From positions 62,001 through 126,000 of the forward strand of contig NZ_UETR01000003.1 in NCBI RefSeq assembly GCF_900491745.1: a stretch of DNA of 64,000 nt, given 5' to 3'. The notes below the pieces were generated by a model. It saw only the letters and a list, made by a program, of their open reading frames with translations. It searched no databases and was not told the origin of the DNA. The translations under genes were made by a program, and so were the position numbers. Positions 48,846 through 57,329 of the stretch are shown piece by piece. The number at the start of each line of letters is the position of its first letter. Positions within the stretch are counted from its first letter, which is position 1. Source of the DNA: Amarolinea aalborgensis. GTDB lineage: Bacteria; Chloroflexota; Anaerolineae; SSC4; Amarolineaceae.

Positions 48846-50474
48846 ATGAGCGAGTGGCCGTGGTTGCTTGAACTTGACCCGCCGCCCGACCCGGTGGCGG
48901 TGTTTCAACACCTGGCGCACGATCCCTTCGCCTTGTTTCTTGACAGCGCCCTGGTCACACCCCCGCCCCAGCCGGCGGCACATGCGGCTCGACTGAGACT
49001 TCGGCGAGCTCAGTCGAGCCGCGCTCACGCCGAAGGCTCGCCGAAGTCGCCGGAGACGCCGACCGCCCATCCCCTGGGGCGCTATTCCTTCATCACGGCC
49101 TACCCGTTCGCCACACTGATCAGCCGCGGTGAGCAGACCGAGTTCACGCAGACCGACACCGGTCTGACCACGCTCAGCGCAGAGGACCCATTTGCCCTGC
49201 TGCAGCGGCACTGGCGCGCCTGCGCACAGCCTCCGATTTCCGGCGATGCCAACCTGCCGCCGTTTCAGGGCGGCGTGGCTGGTTACTGGGGCTATGAACT
49301 GGCGCATCGGCTGGAAAAAATTCCATTTGTCGCGCAACCTGCCCGTTCGACCGTACCCCCGCCTGACATGGCGCTTGGGTTCTACGATTGGGTGTTGGCC
49401 TGGGATCATGCCAGCGCCGGCGACCCGCGCTGCTGGCTCTTTTGCAGCGGCCGGCCGGCGACCGAACCATCCGACCGGTTGCCGCGCGCCCAACAGCGGG
49501 CAGAGCAAATTTTGGCCTTGATCGGCCGGCCGCCCCCAGCCTTGGCGCCCTGGCTGGTTTCACCTGCGCCGCCGGTCGCAGACATGCGTAAGCCCGCGCC
49601 GCGCTTTCACGTCCCCGGCCATCCCGGCCTCACTTCCACCTTCAGCCGCCCAGCCTACCTGGCGGCCGTGCGCCGCGTGCTGGCGTCCATTGCTGCCGGA
49701 GATGTCTACCAGGTCAACCTTGCGCAGCAGCTGCACCTTCCCCTGACAGCCCATCCGTGGGAACATTACCAGCGTCTACGCCGGATCAACCCGGCGCCTT
49801 TTGCGGCCTTTTTTGTGCTTCCGCCCGGCCCGGAGGCGGAGCCTGGCCGTGTGGGCGGCGCCATTCTCAGCGCCTCGCCGGAGCGCTTCTTGCGCGTGCA
49901 GGGCGGGCAGGTTGAAACGCGGCCCATCAAGGGGACGCGGCCGCGCGGGCGCACTGCCACGTCCGATGCGGCGCTGCGCGCTGAACTGGCCGCCAGCGCC
50001 AAGGATCAAGCCGAGAACGTCATGATCGTTGACCTCCTGCGCAACGACCTTTCTAAAGTCTGCCAGCCCTTCAGTGTGCAGGCGCCGGAGCTGTTCGCCG
50101 TCGAATCGTATACTACGGTGCATCACCTGGTTTCCACCGTGGTCGGTCACTTGCGTCCTGGTCTGGATGCGGTGGACCTGCTGCGCGCCTGCTTCCCCGG
50201 CGGCTCGATCACGGGTGCGCCGAAGGTGCGAGCCATGCAGATCATCGCCAGCCTTGAACCAACGCCGCGCGGCGTCTACTGCGGCGCGCTCGGCTACCTG
50301 GGCTTCGACGGCGCCTTCGACAGCAGCATTGCCATCCGCACGGCCGTGGCCGGCGCGCACGAGTTGAGCTTTGGCGTGGGCGGCGGCATCGTCGCAGATA
50401 GCGATCCAGCCGCGGAATACACGGAGACCCTGCACAAGGCCGCTGGCCTTTGGCGCGGGTTGACCCTGCCGTAG
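48846..50474 (+). CDS. pabB: Aminodeoxychorismate synthase component I
   Basis: The 542-residue enzyme converts chorismate with ammonia to 4-amino-4-deoxychorismate, for folate. The N-terminal half (about 75-240) has GRYSFITAYPFATLIS and FQGGVAGYWGYELAHRLE; the chorismate-binding half has YQVNLAQQLH, LSASPERFLRVQGG, the PIKGTRPRGRT block with the reactive Lys typical of PabB, MIVDLLRNDLSKVC, VHHLVSTVVGHL, FPGGSITGAPKVRAM and GVGGGIVADSDP. Residues about 46-70 come from an inserted palindromic repeat (LRLRRAQSSRAH) in what is normally a short strand-loop region. The next gene is the matching lyase. The glutamine amidotransferase subunit (PabA) is not in the window. Confidence 0.92.
   Translation: MSEWPWLLELDPPPDPVAVFQHLAHDPFALFLDSALVTPPPQPAAHAARLRLRRAQSSRAHAEGSPKSPETPTAHPLGRYSFITAYPFATLISRGEQTEFTQTDTGLTTLSAEDPFALLQRHWRACAQPPISGDANLPPFQGGVAGYWGYELAHRLEKIPFVAQPARSTVPPPDMALGFYDWVLAWDHASAGDPRCWLFCSGRPATEPSDRLPRAQQRAEQILALIGRPPPALAPWLVSPAPPVADMRKPAPRFHVPGHPGLTSTFSRPAYLAAVRRVLASIAAGDVYQVNLAQQLHLPLTAHPWEHYQRLRRINPAPFAAFFVLPPGPEAEPGRVGGAILSASPERFLRVQGGQVETRPIKGTRPRGRTATSDAALRAELAASAKDQAENVMIVDLLRNDLSKVCQPFSVQAPELFAVESYTTVHHLVSTVVGHLRPGLDAVDLLRACFPGGSITGAPKVRAMQIIASLEPTPRGVYCGALGYLGFDGAFDSSIAIRTAVAGAHELSFGVGGGIVADSDPAAEYTETLHKAAGLWRGLTLP
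48984..49055. repeat. Palindromic repeat inserted in frame in pabB
   Basis: A 39-bp palindrome at 48984-49022 has 14-bp arms (GCGGCTCGACTGAG and its complement) and is followed by the related string CCGAAGGCTCGCCGAAGTCG. It keeps the pabB frame open and adds about 24 residues. The 39-mer is the same as 7920-7958 except for one base. Confidence 0.88.
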
Positions 50475-50485
50475 GAGGCGCTGCC

Positions 50486-51328
50486 ATGTCCTTTGTGCAT
50501 GTGAATGGTGAACTATTACCTGAGCAGAATGCGCGCATTTCCGTGCACGACCGCGGCTTCCTGCTCGGCGATGGCCTCTTCGAAACCATGCGCGCCGCCG
50601 GCGGTCGCGTCCTTCACCTGGATCAGCACCTGGCGCGCCTGAGCCGCGGCGCGGCCGTCCTGGGCTTCGAACTGCCGCCGCAGGCAGGTCTGGCAGATGC
50701 CGTGCACAGCACGCTGGCCGCCAACGACCTGGCGAGCCGCGAGGCAGTCGTGCGCCTCACCGTATCGCGCGGCGTCGGGCCGCGCGGCCTGGGGCCGCCG
50801 CTGCGTCCGTCGCCCACCGTGGTGATTATCGCGGCGCCGCTCACCGCGCCTCTGCCGGTTCAGCAGACGGCCATCACGCTCCCGTTTCGCCTGGATGCCG
50901 CATCGCCGTTGGTCGGGCTGAAGACCCTCAACTACCTGCCGCAGATTCTGGGTCGTCAGGCCGCGTTGGCGGCCGGCGCGGATGAAGGCATCTTCCTGAA
51001 TCATGCTGATGCGCTGGTGGAGGGCTGCGCCAGCAATCTGTTTTGGGTGCGGGGCAATCTCCTCTGTACGCCCGATCTGACCTGCGGCCCGCTGCCAGGC
51101 ATCACGCGCGCGATCGCCTTGACGCTTGCGTCCACGCTGGGGTTATCGGTGCGCGAAGGGGCGTTCGCGCGATCAGCGTTGGCGGAGGCGGACGAGGCCT
51201 TCCTCACCAACTCCGTCTTGGGTTTCATGCCGCTGACCAGGCTTGATGATCGCGCCATTGGCCAAGGAAAACCTGGATCAGTCACGGCGCGGCTGCAGGC
51301 GGCCTTGCAGCAGATGGCCGCGGCCTAG
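50486..51328 (+). CDS. pabC: Aminotransferase class IV, probably 4-amino-4-deoxychorismate lyase
   Basis: ATG 50486 follows AGGAGG and leaves 11 bases after pabB. The 280-residue PLP enzyme has the fold-type IV pattern: FVHVNGELLPEQNARISVHD, RGFLLGDGLFETMRAAGG, the PLP-Lys in LVGLKTLNYLPQILGRQAAL, and EGCASNLFWVRGNLLCTPDL, then PGITRAIAL. In this setting it should split aminodeoxychorismate into p-aminobenzoate and pyruvate. Branched-chain or D-amino-acid aminotransferases have the same fold, so the assignment rests on the pabB neighbour. Confidence 0.87.
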   Translation: MSFVHVNGELLPEQNARISVHDRGFLLGDGLFETMRAAGGRVLHLDQHLARLSRGAAVLGFELPPQAGLADAVHSTLAANDLASREAVVRLTVSRGVGPRGLGPPLRPSPTVVIIAAPLTAPLPVQQTAITLPFRLDAASPLVGLKTLNYLPQILGRQAALAAGADEGIFLNHADALVEGCASNLFWVRGNLLCTPDLTCGPLPGITRAIALTLASTLGLSVREGAFARSALAEADEAFLTNSVLGFMPLTRLDDRAIGQGKPGSVTARLQAALQQMAAA

Positions 51329-51335
51329 CTGATTG

Positions 51336-51364
51336 TTGTCTAGTCCAGCGCTTTGGGCTACAAT
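51336..51364 (+). promoter_or_regulatory. Promoter of the gene at 51416
   Basis: TTGTCT (51336-51341) and TACAAT (51359-51364) are 17 bases apart, directly after the pabC-like stop. Confidence 0.65.
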
Positions 51365-51415
51365 ACGGACTGATTTTTCATCTCGCTGGCAAAGGCGTTT
51401 TCGCAGGTCGTCGCA

Positions 51416-52675
51416 ATGCTTGATCCAACCCTCATTCTCACCCTGGTTGTCGTGATCCTCACCGCGTTGCTCGGCGCGTACGTCAACGGCCGGCGTCGCG
51501 ATCGCTGCCTGGCGCACTTCGAGGCTGATCACGTCAATATCGAACTCCTGGGCGGTCAGCAGATTTGGGGTCATCTGCACGTTGAACCGACCGGCGTCGA
51601 GCTTATCTATACACGCGATCATCGCGATCAGCAGGAGCACATCGAAACGACCTATCTGCTTTACAAGGACGAGTTCCCGCAAATTCAGGCTGTCTATCGC
51701 TACTGTGACGAGATGGATGCCGACGAGCAGCAAAAGCGCCGGGCGATGATTGAGCGGGTGTTTCATCCCCGTCCCAGCATGCGTCTGCGCCGCCGCCTGC
51801 GCAATTTCATCAGCTCCGCGTCTGATTCGCTCAGCCAGGCCATCGGCGTGATCGTGGGCAGCAGCAAGGCTCAAGGCTCCAAGCTCATCACCGAAGAAAG
51901 CCAGGACTACTTCACCAACCTGGGCAGCAACTTGATCGGTTACGCCGGCACTGACTACGATCCCCTGCTAGAGCGTTACGTTGGCGTCAAAGTGGTGGTG
52001 GAGCTGCGTGAAGGCGATGCGGTTTATGAACATGTCGGCATTCTGTGCGACTATACGGCCGATTTTCTGGAGATCCTCGATGTCCATTTCCCCATTGTGC
52101 AGACCCATCCGCTGGCGGCGCCAAGCGCTGGGATAGACACGCCGTTCGTGCGTGCAAATCGTACGGGCAAATCGCTCTATGTGGTCAATGTGGGCAAGAA
52201 TTCGCTCCTGGTGCAGGCAGCGACGGCCGGCGAACAGCAGATGCCGATCAACGCGCTGCTCGATGTCAGCGAAGATCTGGCCTACGACCTGCCGAATGAG
52301 TTGGCAAGCGCAGAGGTTGAATTGACGATCAAGATCGTGCGTCATCTCGACTTCATCATCCCGCGCTCCCGCGCGCTCATCCGGCACAAAGCGGAACGTT
52401 ACGATCCTGACCAGGTGTTCGATATTGGTCTGGGGTTGAAATCGAACTACACGCCGGAAGAGAAGAAACTGAGCGCGGCGCTGGAAGCAAATCCACAGGA
52501 TGGCGTCAGCGCTGTAGCGCTCGGGCAGCTACTTTTTCGGCGCGGCCGCCTGCGCGAGGCCGAGCGCTGGTTCGATTATGCGCTGGCGCGCCGCGACCGG
52601 TTGCCAGACAACGGCAAGCTGGCCGAACGACAGCTGCGCTACATCAAGCTCAAGCGCAGCGAATTCTACAAATAA
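51416..52675 (+). CDS. Membrane-anchored protein of unknown function with C-terminal TPR-like end
   Basis: The 419-residue protein starts with one hydrophobic helix (LILTLVVVILTALLGAYVNG) and then a cytoplasmic-looking body. Recognisable pieces are a beta strand pair with GGQQIWGHLHVEPTGVELIY and, in the second half, VGVKVVVELREGDAVYEHVG, which repeats a similar idea (barrel-like). Near 120-135 there is an Arg-rich stretch (RPSMRLRRRLRNF). The last 70 residues (LEANPQDGVSAVALGQLLFR, LREAERWFDYALARRD) look like one or two TPR helices. I know no named family. It has its own promoter and ends before the transporter leader at about 52680-52906, so it is probably a single-gene unit. Confidence 0.7.
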   Translation: MLDPTLILTLVVVILTALLGAYVNGRRRDRCLAHFEADHVNIELLGGQQIWGHLHVEPTGVELIYTRDHRDQQEHIETTYLLYKDEFPQIQAVYRYCDEMDADEQQKRRAMIERVFHPRPSMRLRRRLRNFISSASDSLSQAIGVIVGSSKAQGSKLITEESQDYFTNLGSNLIGYAGTDYDPLLERYVGVKVVVELREGDAVYEHVGILCDYTADFLEILDVHFPIVQTHPLAAPSAGIDTPFVRANRTGKSLYVVNVGKNSLLVQAATAGEQQMPINALLDVSEDLAYDLPNELASAEVELTIKIVRHLDFIIPRSRALIRHKAERYDPDQVFDIGLGLKSNYTPEEKKLSAALEANPQDGVSAVALGQLLFRRGRLREAERWFDYALARRDRLPDNGKLAERQLRYIKLKRSEFYK

Positions 52676-52831
52676 GCCGAGTTGCAGGTCAAGGCCCTGG
52701 GACATGCGGCGGTCAGAACGCTCATGTGACCCAGGCGAGGCGTTCGTCACGCTCGTGGAAGGAATCTACGAAGAAGCGCAGTCGTCACAGCAATGGTGTG
52801 ACGCGAGCTATCGAATGGTCTGTCTAATGGT

Positions 52832-52869
52832 GGGCGTTAACGGCGTGATGCTGGCGCCCTGTTTTTTTT
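52832..52869 (+). terminator. Terminator hairpin just before the first KimA-like gene
   Basis: An 8-bp stem (GGGCGTTA with TGGCGCCC, one G-T pair or more) is followed by TG and eight Ts. It may end the transcript of the gene at 51416, or act as an attenuator, since the next start codon is only 37 bases on. The 230-base gap before it shows no sequence that I can match to a known riboswitch. Confidence 0.7.
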
Positions 52870-52906
52870 GCACACGCGGCAAGCAGCGCGCGTAGTGAGG
52901 AACCCA

Positions 52907-54889
52907 ATGGGAACTATACGAACAATTGTTGAGGAACAGAGCGGCCAAACCGTCCTGCGGCGCCAAATCCCCTACGTGCGGCCGCAATCCTGGCGACGCC
53001 TGCTGATTGGCGACCGGCTGTCGAATGCGGACGCGCCGCACCAGACCATCCCCAAGGTGGTTGGCCTGGCCGTTTTCGCCTCGGATGCGTTGTCATCCAC
53101 TGCCTACGCAACCCAAGAAATTCTCGCCATCCTGGCCCTGGCCGGCGCGGGCGCTTTGCCGTTTGCCCTCCCAATCGCCGTCGCCATCGTGGCCTTGCTG
53201 GCGATTGTCACGATTTCTTATGAGCAGACCATTCACGCCTACCCTGGCGGCGGCGGCGCCTACATCGTGGCGCGCGACAACCTGGGTGAGCTGGCCGCGC
53301 AGACGGCGGGCGCGGCCCTGCTGACTGATTACACGCTGACCGTAGCGGTCTCGATCTCATCTGGCGTGGCGCAAATTGTCTCGGCCTTTCCCGCGCTCTT
53401 GAACTGGCGCGTCGAAATTGCCATCGGCATGGTGCTCCTGGTCACGCTCATCAACTTGCGCGGGGTCAAGGAGTCCGGCAGCGCATTTGCCATTCCCACC
53501 TACTTCTTCATTGTCATGATGTTTTTGACCGTTGGACTGGCGTTTTTCCGTTACTTGACCGGCAGCCTGGGACAGGTCGTCAACCCGCCGCCCCTGGAGA
53601 TGATCCATGAAGTTCGCGCGATGTCGCTCTTCCTCTTGCTGCACGCCTTTTCCAGCGGCACCACCGCGCTGACCGGCGTCGAAGCAATTTCCAACGGCAC
53701 CACGGCCTTCCGCGAGCCGCGCAGTCGCAATGCCGGCATCACGTTGATCTGGATGTCGGTCATTCTGGGCACACTCTTCCTCGGCATCACCTTCCTCAGC
53801 GGTCAAATCGGCGCGGTGCCGTCCGAACAAGAGACGGTCATCTCGCAGCTGGTGCGTACGGTCTTTCAGGGGCAGGGGCCGCTTTACCTGGCCGTGATTG
53901 CGGCGACGACTGTCATCCTGATCATGGCGGCCAATACCTCCTACGCTGATTTCCCGCGCCTGAGCGCCCTGGTCGCCGGCGATGGCTTCCTGCCGCGCCA
54001 ATTGACGTACCGTGGCAGCCGCCTGGTCTTCTCCCGCGGCATCTTAAGCCTGGCGGCGCTGGCGTCGGTCCTCATCATCGTATTCGACGCCAGCGTGACG
54101 CGCCTCATTCCGCTCTACGCGATCGGCGTGTTTCTCTCCTTCACCCTGTCACAGGCCGGCATGGCCCGGCGTTGGTGGCGCATCGGTCATTTGGCGCCCG
54201 AGCAAGAGGTCAAAGACGCCGGCTCCACACTGCACTATGAACCTGGCTGGCAGTTGAAGATGGTTATCAATGGCTTTGGCGCTTTCTGTACAGCCATCGT
54301 CATGCTGGTCTTTGCGCTGACCAAGTTTCAGGACGGCGCCTGGGTGGTCTTGATTCTGGTGCCCCTCATTGTGTTGGGTTTCTACACCATTCATCGCCAT
54401 TACAAGCGCCTGGCCCGCCGACTGTCGCTGGAAGGATTCGGCCCGCCGCCCCTGATTCGCCGCCACCGCGTCATCATGCCGATCGGCGGGGTGCACCGCG
54501 GCACGCTCAACGCCTTGCGCTACGCGCGCACCCTGACCCACGACGTGACAGCCGTCTATGTCTCGACCGATGCGGCCACCTCTGATCGCGTCCGCCTGAA
54601 ATGGGAGCATTGGGGCGAAGGTGCGCGCTTAGTTGTCCTGGAGTCTCCTTATCGCTTGCTCATGGAGCCGCTGCTTGACTTCGTGGATGAGGTCTGCACC
54701 TATCGCCAACCCAATGAACTCATCACCATTGTCGTGCCCCAGTTCGTCCCGGCCCATTGGTGGCAGAACCTTCTGCACACGCAGGCGGCGCTCACCTTGC
54801 GCATGGCCCTCATGCGGCGCAAGGGCATCGTCATCACCAACGTTCCGTACCAGATTGATGAGGAAGAACCTACTGAGGAGCATGCATGA
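52907..54889 (+). CDS. KimA-like APC-superfamily transporter, copy 1
   Basis: ATG 52907 follows GAGG. The 660-residue protein has about 12 membrane helices with the APC signature region VFASDALSSTAYATQEILAI, YPGGGGAYIVARDNLGELAA, ALTGVEAISNGTTAFREPRS and IPLYAIGVFLSFTLSQAGMA, and a C-terminal cytoplasmic UspA-like domain (about 515-650: HRVIMPIGGVHRGTLNALRY, VVPQFVPAHWWQNLLHTQAA). This layout matches Bacillus subtilis KimA (YdaO), a potassium importer controlled by c-di-AMP; potassium transport is inferred, not shown. Its stop overlaps the start of the R2-like oxidase gene (ATGA). A close paralogue lies at 59971. Confidence 0.87.
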   Translation: MGTIRTIVEEQSGQTVLRRQIPYVRPQSWRRLLIGDRLSNADAPHQTIPKVVGLAVFASDALSSTAYATQEILAILALAGAGALPFALPIAVAIVALLAIVTISYEQTIHAYPGGGGAYIVARDNLGELAAQTAGAALLTDYTLTVAVSISSGVAQIVSAFPALLNWRVEIAIGMVLLVTLINLRGVKESGSAFAIPTYFFIVMMFLTVGLAFFRYLTGSLGQVVNPPPLEMIHEVRAMSLFLLLHAFSSGTTALTGVEAISNGTTAFREPRSRNAGITLIWMSVILGTLFLGITFLSGQIGAVPSEQETVISQLVRTVFQGQGPLYLAVIAATTVILIMAANTSYADFPRLSALVAGDGFLPRQLTYRGSRLVFSRGILSLAALASVLIIVFDASVTRLIPLYAIGVFLSFTLSQAGMARRWWRIGHLAPEQEVKDAGSTLHYEPGWQLKMVINGFGAFCTAIVMLVFALTKFQDGAWVVLILVPLIVLGFYTIHRHYKRLARRLSLEGFGPPPLIRRHRVIMPIGGVHRGTLNALRYARTLTHDVTAVYVSTDAATSDRVRLKWEHWGEGARLVVLESPYRLLMEPLLDFVDEVCTYRQPNELITIVVPQFVPAHWWQNLLHTQAALTLRMALMRRKGIVITNVPYQIDEEEPTEEHA

Positions 54890-55785
54890 CTCACGCTGCG
54901 TTCACCACAACCACGCACGGCTTACGCCGCGATCTGCCGCCGATGCGGCTCTTCGAAAAAGCCAAACGTTACGGCATCTGGAATCCGAGCGAGATTGACT
55001 TCAGTCAAGACCGCCGTGATTGGTTGACCCTGGCGCCCACAGAGCAGGACATTCTCCTCCGCCTGACCAGCATGTTTCAGGCCGGCGAGGAGGCCGTGAC
55101 GCTTGATCTCCTGCCGCTGGTGATGGTCATCGCCCAGGAAGGGCGCCTGGAAGAAGAAATGTTCTTGACCACCTTCCTGTGGGAGGAAGCCAAGCACACC
55201 GATTTCTTTCGCCGCTTCCTCGACGAGGTCGTCCAACACTCAGGCGATTTGAGTCGCTTTCATACCCCAAACTACGTCGCCCTTTTTTACCAGGCGCTGC
55301 CCGCAGCGATGAACGCGTTGGTCACGGATCGTTCCCCTGCGGCGCAAACGCGAGCGTCGGTCACCTACAACATGATTGTCGAGGGTGTGCTCGCCGAGAC
55401 CGGCTATCATGCCTACTACACCGTCTTCAATCAAAACGGGATGCTGCCCGGACAAGTCAAAGGCATTGGCCTGCTCAAGCAAGATGAGTCGCGCCATATT
55501 GCCTATGGGGTTTATCTCATTTCGCGCCTGTTGGCGCAAGACGCCGGCTTATGGGCCGTGGTGGAAGACACCATGAACGAGCTGCTGCCGTTGGCGCTCG
55601 GCGTGATTGGCGACACCTTCGCCTGCTATGACCCAGCGCCGTTTGGGCTGACGCTCGATATGTTTACCGATTTCGCTCTCGGTCAGTTCCAGAAGCGGAT
55701 GGAGCGCATCGAGCGTGCGCGCGGCGCCACCCTGGACCAGGTTATCGCGGCGACCCAGGCGATCATCGAGCAGGATAGCGCTTGA
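54886..55785 (+). CDS. R2-like ligand-binding oxidase (R2lox) / ferritin-like di-metal protein
   Basis: The 299-residue protein has the four-helix ferritin-like fold of ribonucleotide reductase R2 with the R2lox pattern: first-helix ligand in FQAGEEAVTLDLL, second in FLWEEAKHTDFFRRF, third in MIVEGVLAETGYHAYY, fourth in KQDESRHIAYGVYLI. R2lox proteins hold a mixed Mn/Fe centre and a bound fatty-acid-like ligand and make a Tyr-Val ether crosslink; their substrate is unknown. No R1 subunit gene is nearby, which speaks against a true reductase. It overlaps the transporter stop by four bases, so both are coupled in translation, an unexplained pairing. Confidence 0.88.
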   Translation: MTHAAFTTTTHGLRRDLPPMRLFEKAKRYGIWNPSEIDFSQDRRDWLTLAPTEQDILLRLTSMFQAGEEAVTLDLLPLVMVIAQEGRLEEEMFLTTFLWEEAKHTDFFRRFLDEVVQHSGDLSRFHTPNYVALFYQALPAAMNALVTDRSPAAQTRASVTYNMIVEGVLAETGYHAYYTVFNQNGMLPGQVKGIGLLKQDESRHIAYGVYLISRLLAQDAGLWAVVEDTMNELLPLALGVIGDTFACYDPAPFGLTLDMFTDFALGQFQKRMERIERARGATLDQVIAATQAIIEQDSA

Positions 55786-55829
55786 GATTGCGCGCGCATC
55801 GCGCAGACCCCGCGGCCATTCGTAACACA

Positions 55830-55886
55830 ATCGGACGTGCCTGGACTACGCAGTAGATTCATCGCTGCCAGGAGGCACGTCCGATG
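55830..55886 (+). promoter_or_regulatory. Hairpin that could hide the start of the kelch gene
   Basis: ATCGGACGTGCCT (55830-55842) is a perfect 13-base complement of AGGCACGTCCGAT (55873-55885), which contains part of the AGGAGG ribosome site (55870-55875) and the first two bases of the ATG at 55884. Folding would block initiation, so translation may be regulated. Confidence 0.55.
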
Positions 55887-57179
55887 CGTTTGACTTTGCT
55901 TCATGTTGTGTGCGTAACCCTTGTTGCTGTTGTTGGTTCTATCGTGCGGCCCAGCGCCCCTTTACGGGCCGCGCCCCCATTCGCTGCCGCCCCCACCGAT
56001 TGCATGGCCTTCGCATCTTCCCTGCGCTGGTACCAAATTCCAGTGCAGGGTGTGCGGCCAGCCGCGCGGCGCGACGCCGCGCTCGCGTACGACGGCGCGC
56101 GCCAGCGCCTGATTCTCTTTGGCGGCCGCAACAGCGCTCCTCTCGATGACACCTGGGCTTTTGACCTGGTGGCGCGCGCCTGGCAGCCGCTGGCGACCGG
56201 CGCGGTCACCAGGCCGCCCGCGCGCTTCAGCATGGTGGCCGCGCACGATAGGGATCACAACCGCTTGCTCGTCACCACCGGTCAAGGCAGCAGCGCCCAA
56301 TTCTTCAACGACGTTTGGAGCTTCGATCTTCTCAGCAACACCTGGACCCAGGTAATCGCACAGGGGGCCGCGCCGCCCATCCGCTACGGATCCGCAGGCG
56401 GATCTGCAAACGCTGGCGCAGCCGCGCTCTACCTGAGTCACGGTTTCACCGACCAGGGGCGCTTCGATGACACCTGGACGTTCGACCTCACGACCCAACA
56501 ATGGACGAACGTGACGCCCACAGGCCCCTTGCCACTCAGACGCTGCCTGCACGCCGGCGCATTGACCGCCAGCGATACGCTCGTGATTTTTGGCGGCTGC
56601 GCCTCCGGCTTCGGCCCCTGCCCTCTCAACGACACCTGGCGCTTCAACGTGAGCACTGCCAATTGGACGCAGCTGGCAACGCAGGGCGCCACGCCGGCCG
56701 CGCGCTATTTCCCCGGCCTGGCCGCGATCAACACCTGCCAGCAGGCCGTGCTCTTCGGAGGCCACACCACGGGCGCTGACCTGAATGACGCCTGGCTGCT
56801 CGATGCCAGCGCCGGCGCCTGGAGCCCACTCACACCGCAAGGCGCGGCCCCTGCGGCACGCCAGAGTCACAGCATGGCCTGGCTGGCGCAGTTCGGCGAA
56901 ATCTCCGGTCGCAGCGCGGTGGCCGTCTTTGGCGGCGCCAGCGCCAGCGACAATCTGAACGACCTGTGGGTGCTGCTGCCCGCGGTCACGTGCTATGATT
57001 TTGTCGCGCCGGTTGGTGTGGGCATCGAGGATGTGACCCTGATTGCCGATCACTGGGGCCAGACGGCCAGTCACTCGCAATGGGATCCCGGGTTTGATGC
57101 CAACGGTGATGGTCAGGTGGAGATCAGCGACGTGATGCAGGTGGCCGCAGCGTGGATGAGTCACTGCACCTCATCCTGA
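55884..57179 (+). CDS. Secreted kelch-repeat protein with dockerin-like C-terminus
   Basis: The 431-residue protein has a signal peptide (LLHVVCVTLVAVVGSIVRPS), then five or six kelch-type blades with repeats such as RLILFGGRNSAPLDDTWAFD, RLLVTTGQGSSAQFFNDVWS and LVIFGGCASGFGPCPLNDTW, forming a beta-propeller (about 55-365). The final 60 residues resemble a dockerin: VGIEDVTLIADHWGQ and DANGDGQVEISDVMQVAAAW. The same kind of tip ends the giant protein at 18703. It probably binds partners or glycans at the cell surface. Ribosome site and start codon lie in an inverted-repeat arm. Confidence 0.87.
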   Translation: MRLTLLHVVCVTLVAVVGSIVRPSAPLRAAPPFAAAPTDCMAFASSLRWYQIPVQGVRPAARRDAALAYDGARQRLILFGGRNSAPLDDTWAFDLVARAWQPLATGAVTRPPARFSMVAAHDRDHNRLLVTTGQGSSAQFFNDVWSFDLLSNTWTQVIAQGAAPPIRYGSAGGSANAGAAALYLSHGFTDQGRFDDTWTFDLTTQQWTNVTPTGPLPLRRCLHAGALTASDTLVIFGGCASGFGPCPLNDTWRFNVSTANWTQLATQGATPAARYFPGLAAINTCQQAVLFGGHTTGADLNDAWLLDASAGAWSPLTPQGAAPAARQSHSMAWLAQFGEISGRSAVAVFGGASASDNLNDLWVLLPAVTCYDFVAPVGVGIEDVTLIADHWGQTASHSQWDPGFDANGDGQVEISDVMQVAAAWMSHCTSS

Positions 57180-57247
57180 CAGCACGCCATGCCCACCCCG
57201 TGGTCAGTCGTTATCGGCAGATTGTCAGGCATAAATGCTGGCGACTG

Positions 57248-57256
57248 TGATATAAT
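57248..57256 (+). promoter_or_regulatory. Extended -10 promoter of the DUF2207 gene
   Basis: TGATATAAT forms an extended -10 element (TGnTATAAT) 73 bases before the ATG at 57330; no good -35 is at the proper distance, as is usual for this promoter type. Confidence 0.6.
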
Positions 57257-57329
57257 GTCCCGTGTCCGACAATTGCCGCCGCATGACGGCGCGGCTGACC
57301 TTCCCCCATCATCATCCGTGGAGAAACGT

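Noticed and set aside
54886..55785. Ribonucleotide reductase small subunit.
   Set aside because: No large subunit nearby, about 300 residues, and helix motifs (EGVLAETGYHAYY, DESRHIAYG) fit the R2lox group better.
18703..57179. A cellulosome, because of two dockerin-like tips.
   Set aside because: No cohesin scaffold and no dockerin-bearing glycoside hydrolase was seen in the window.
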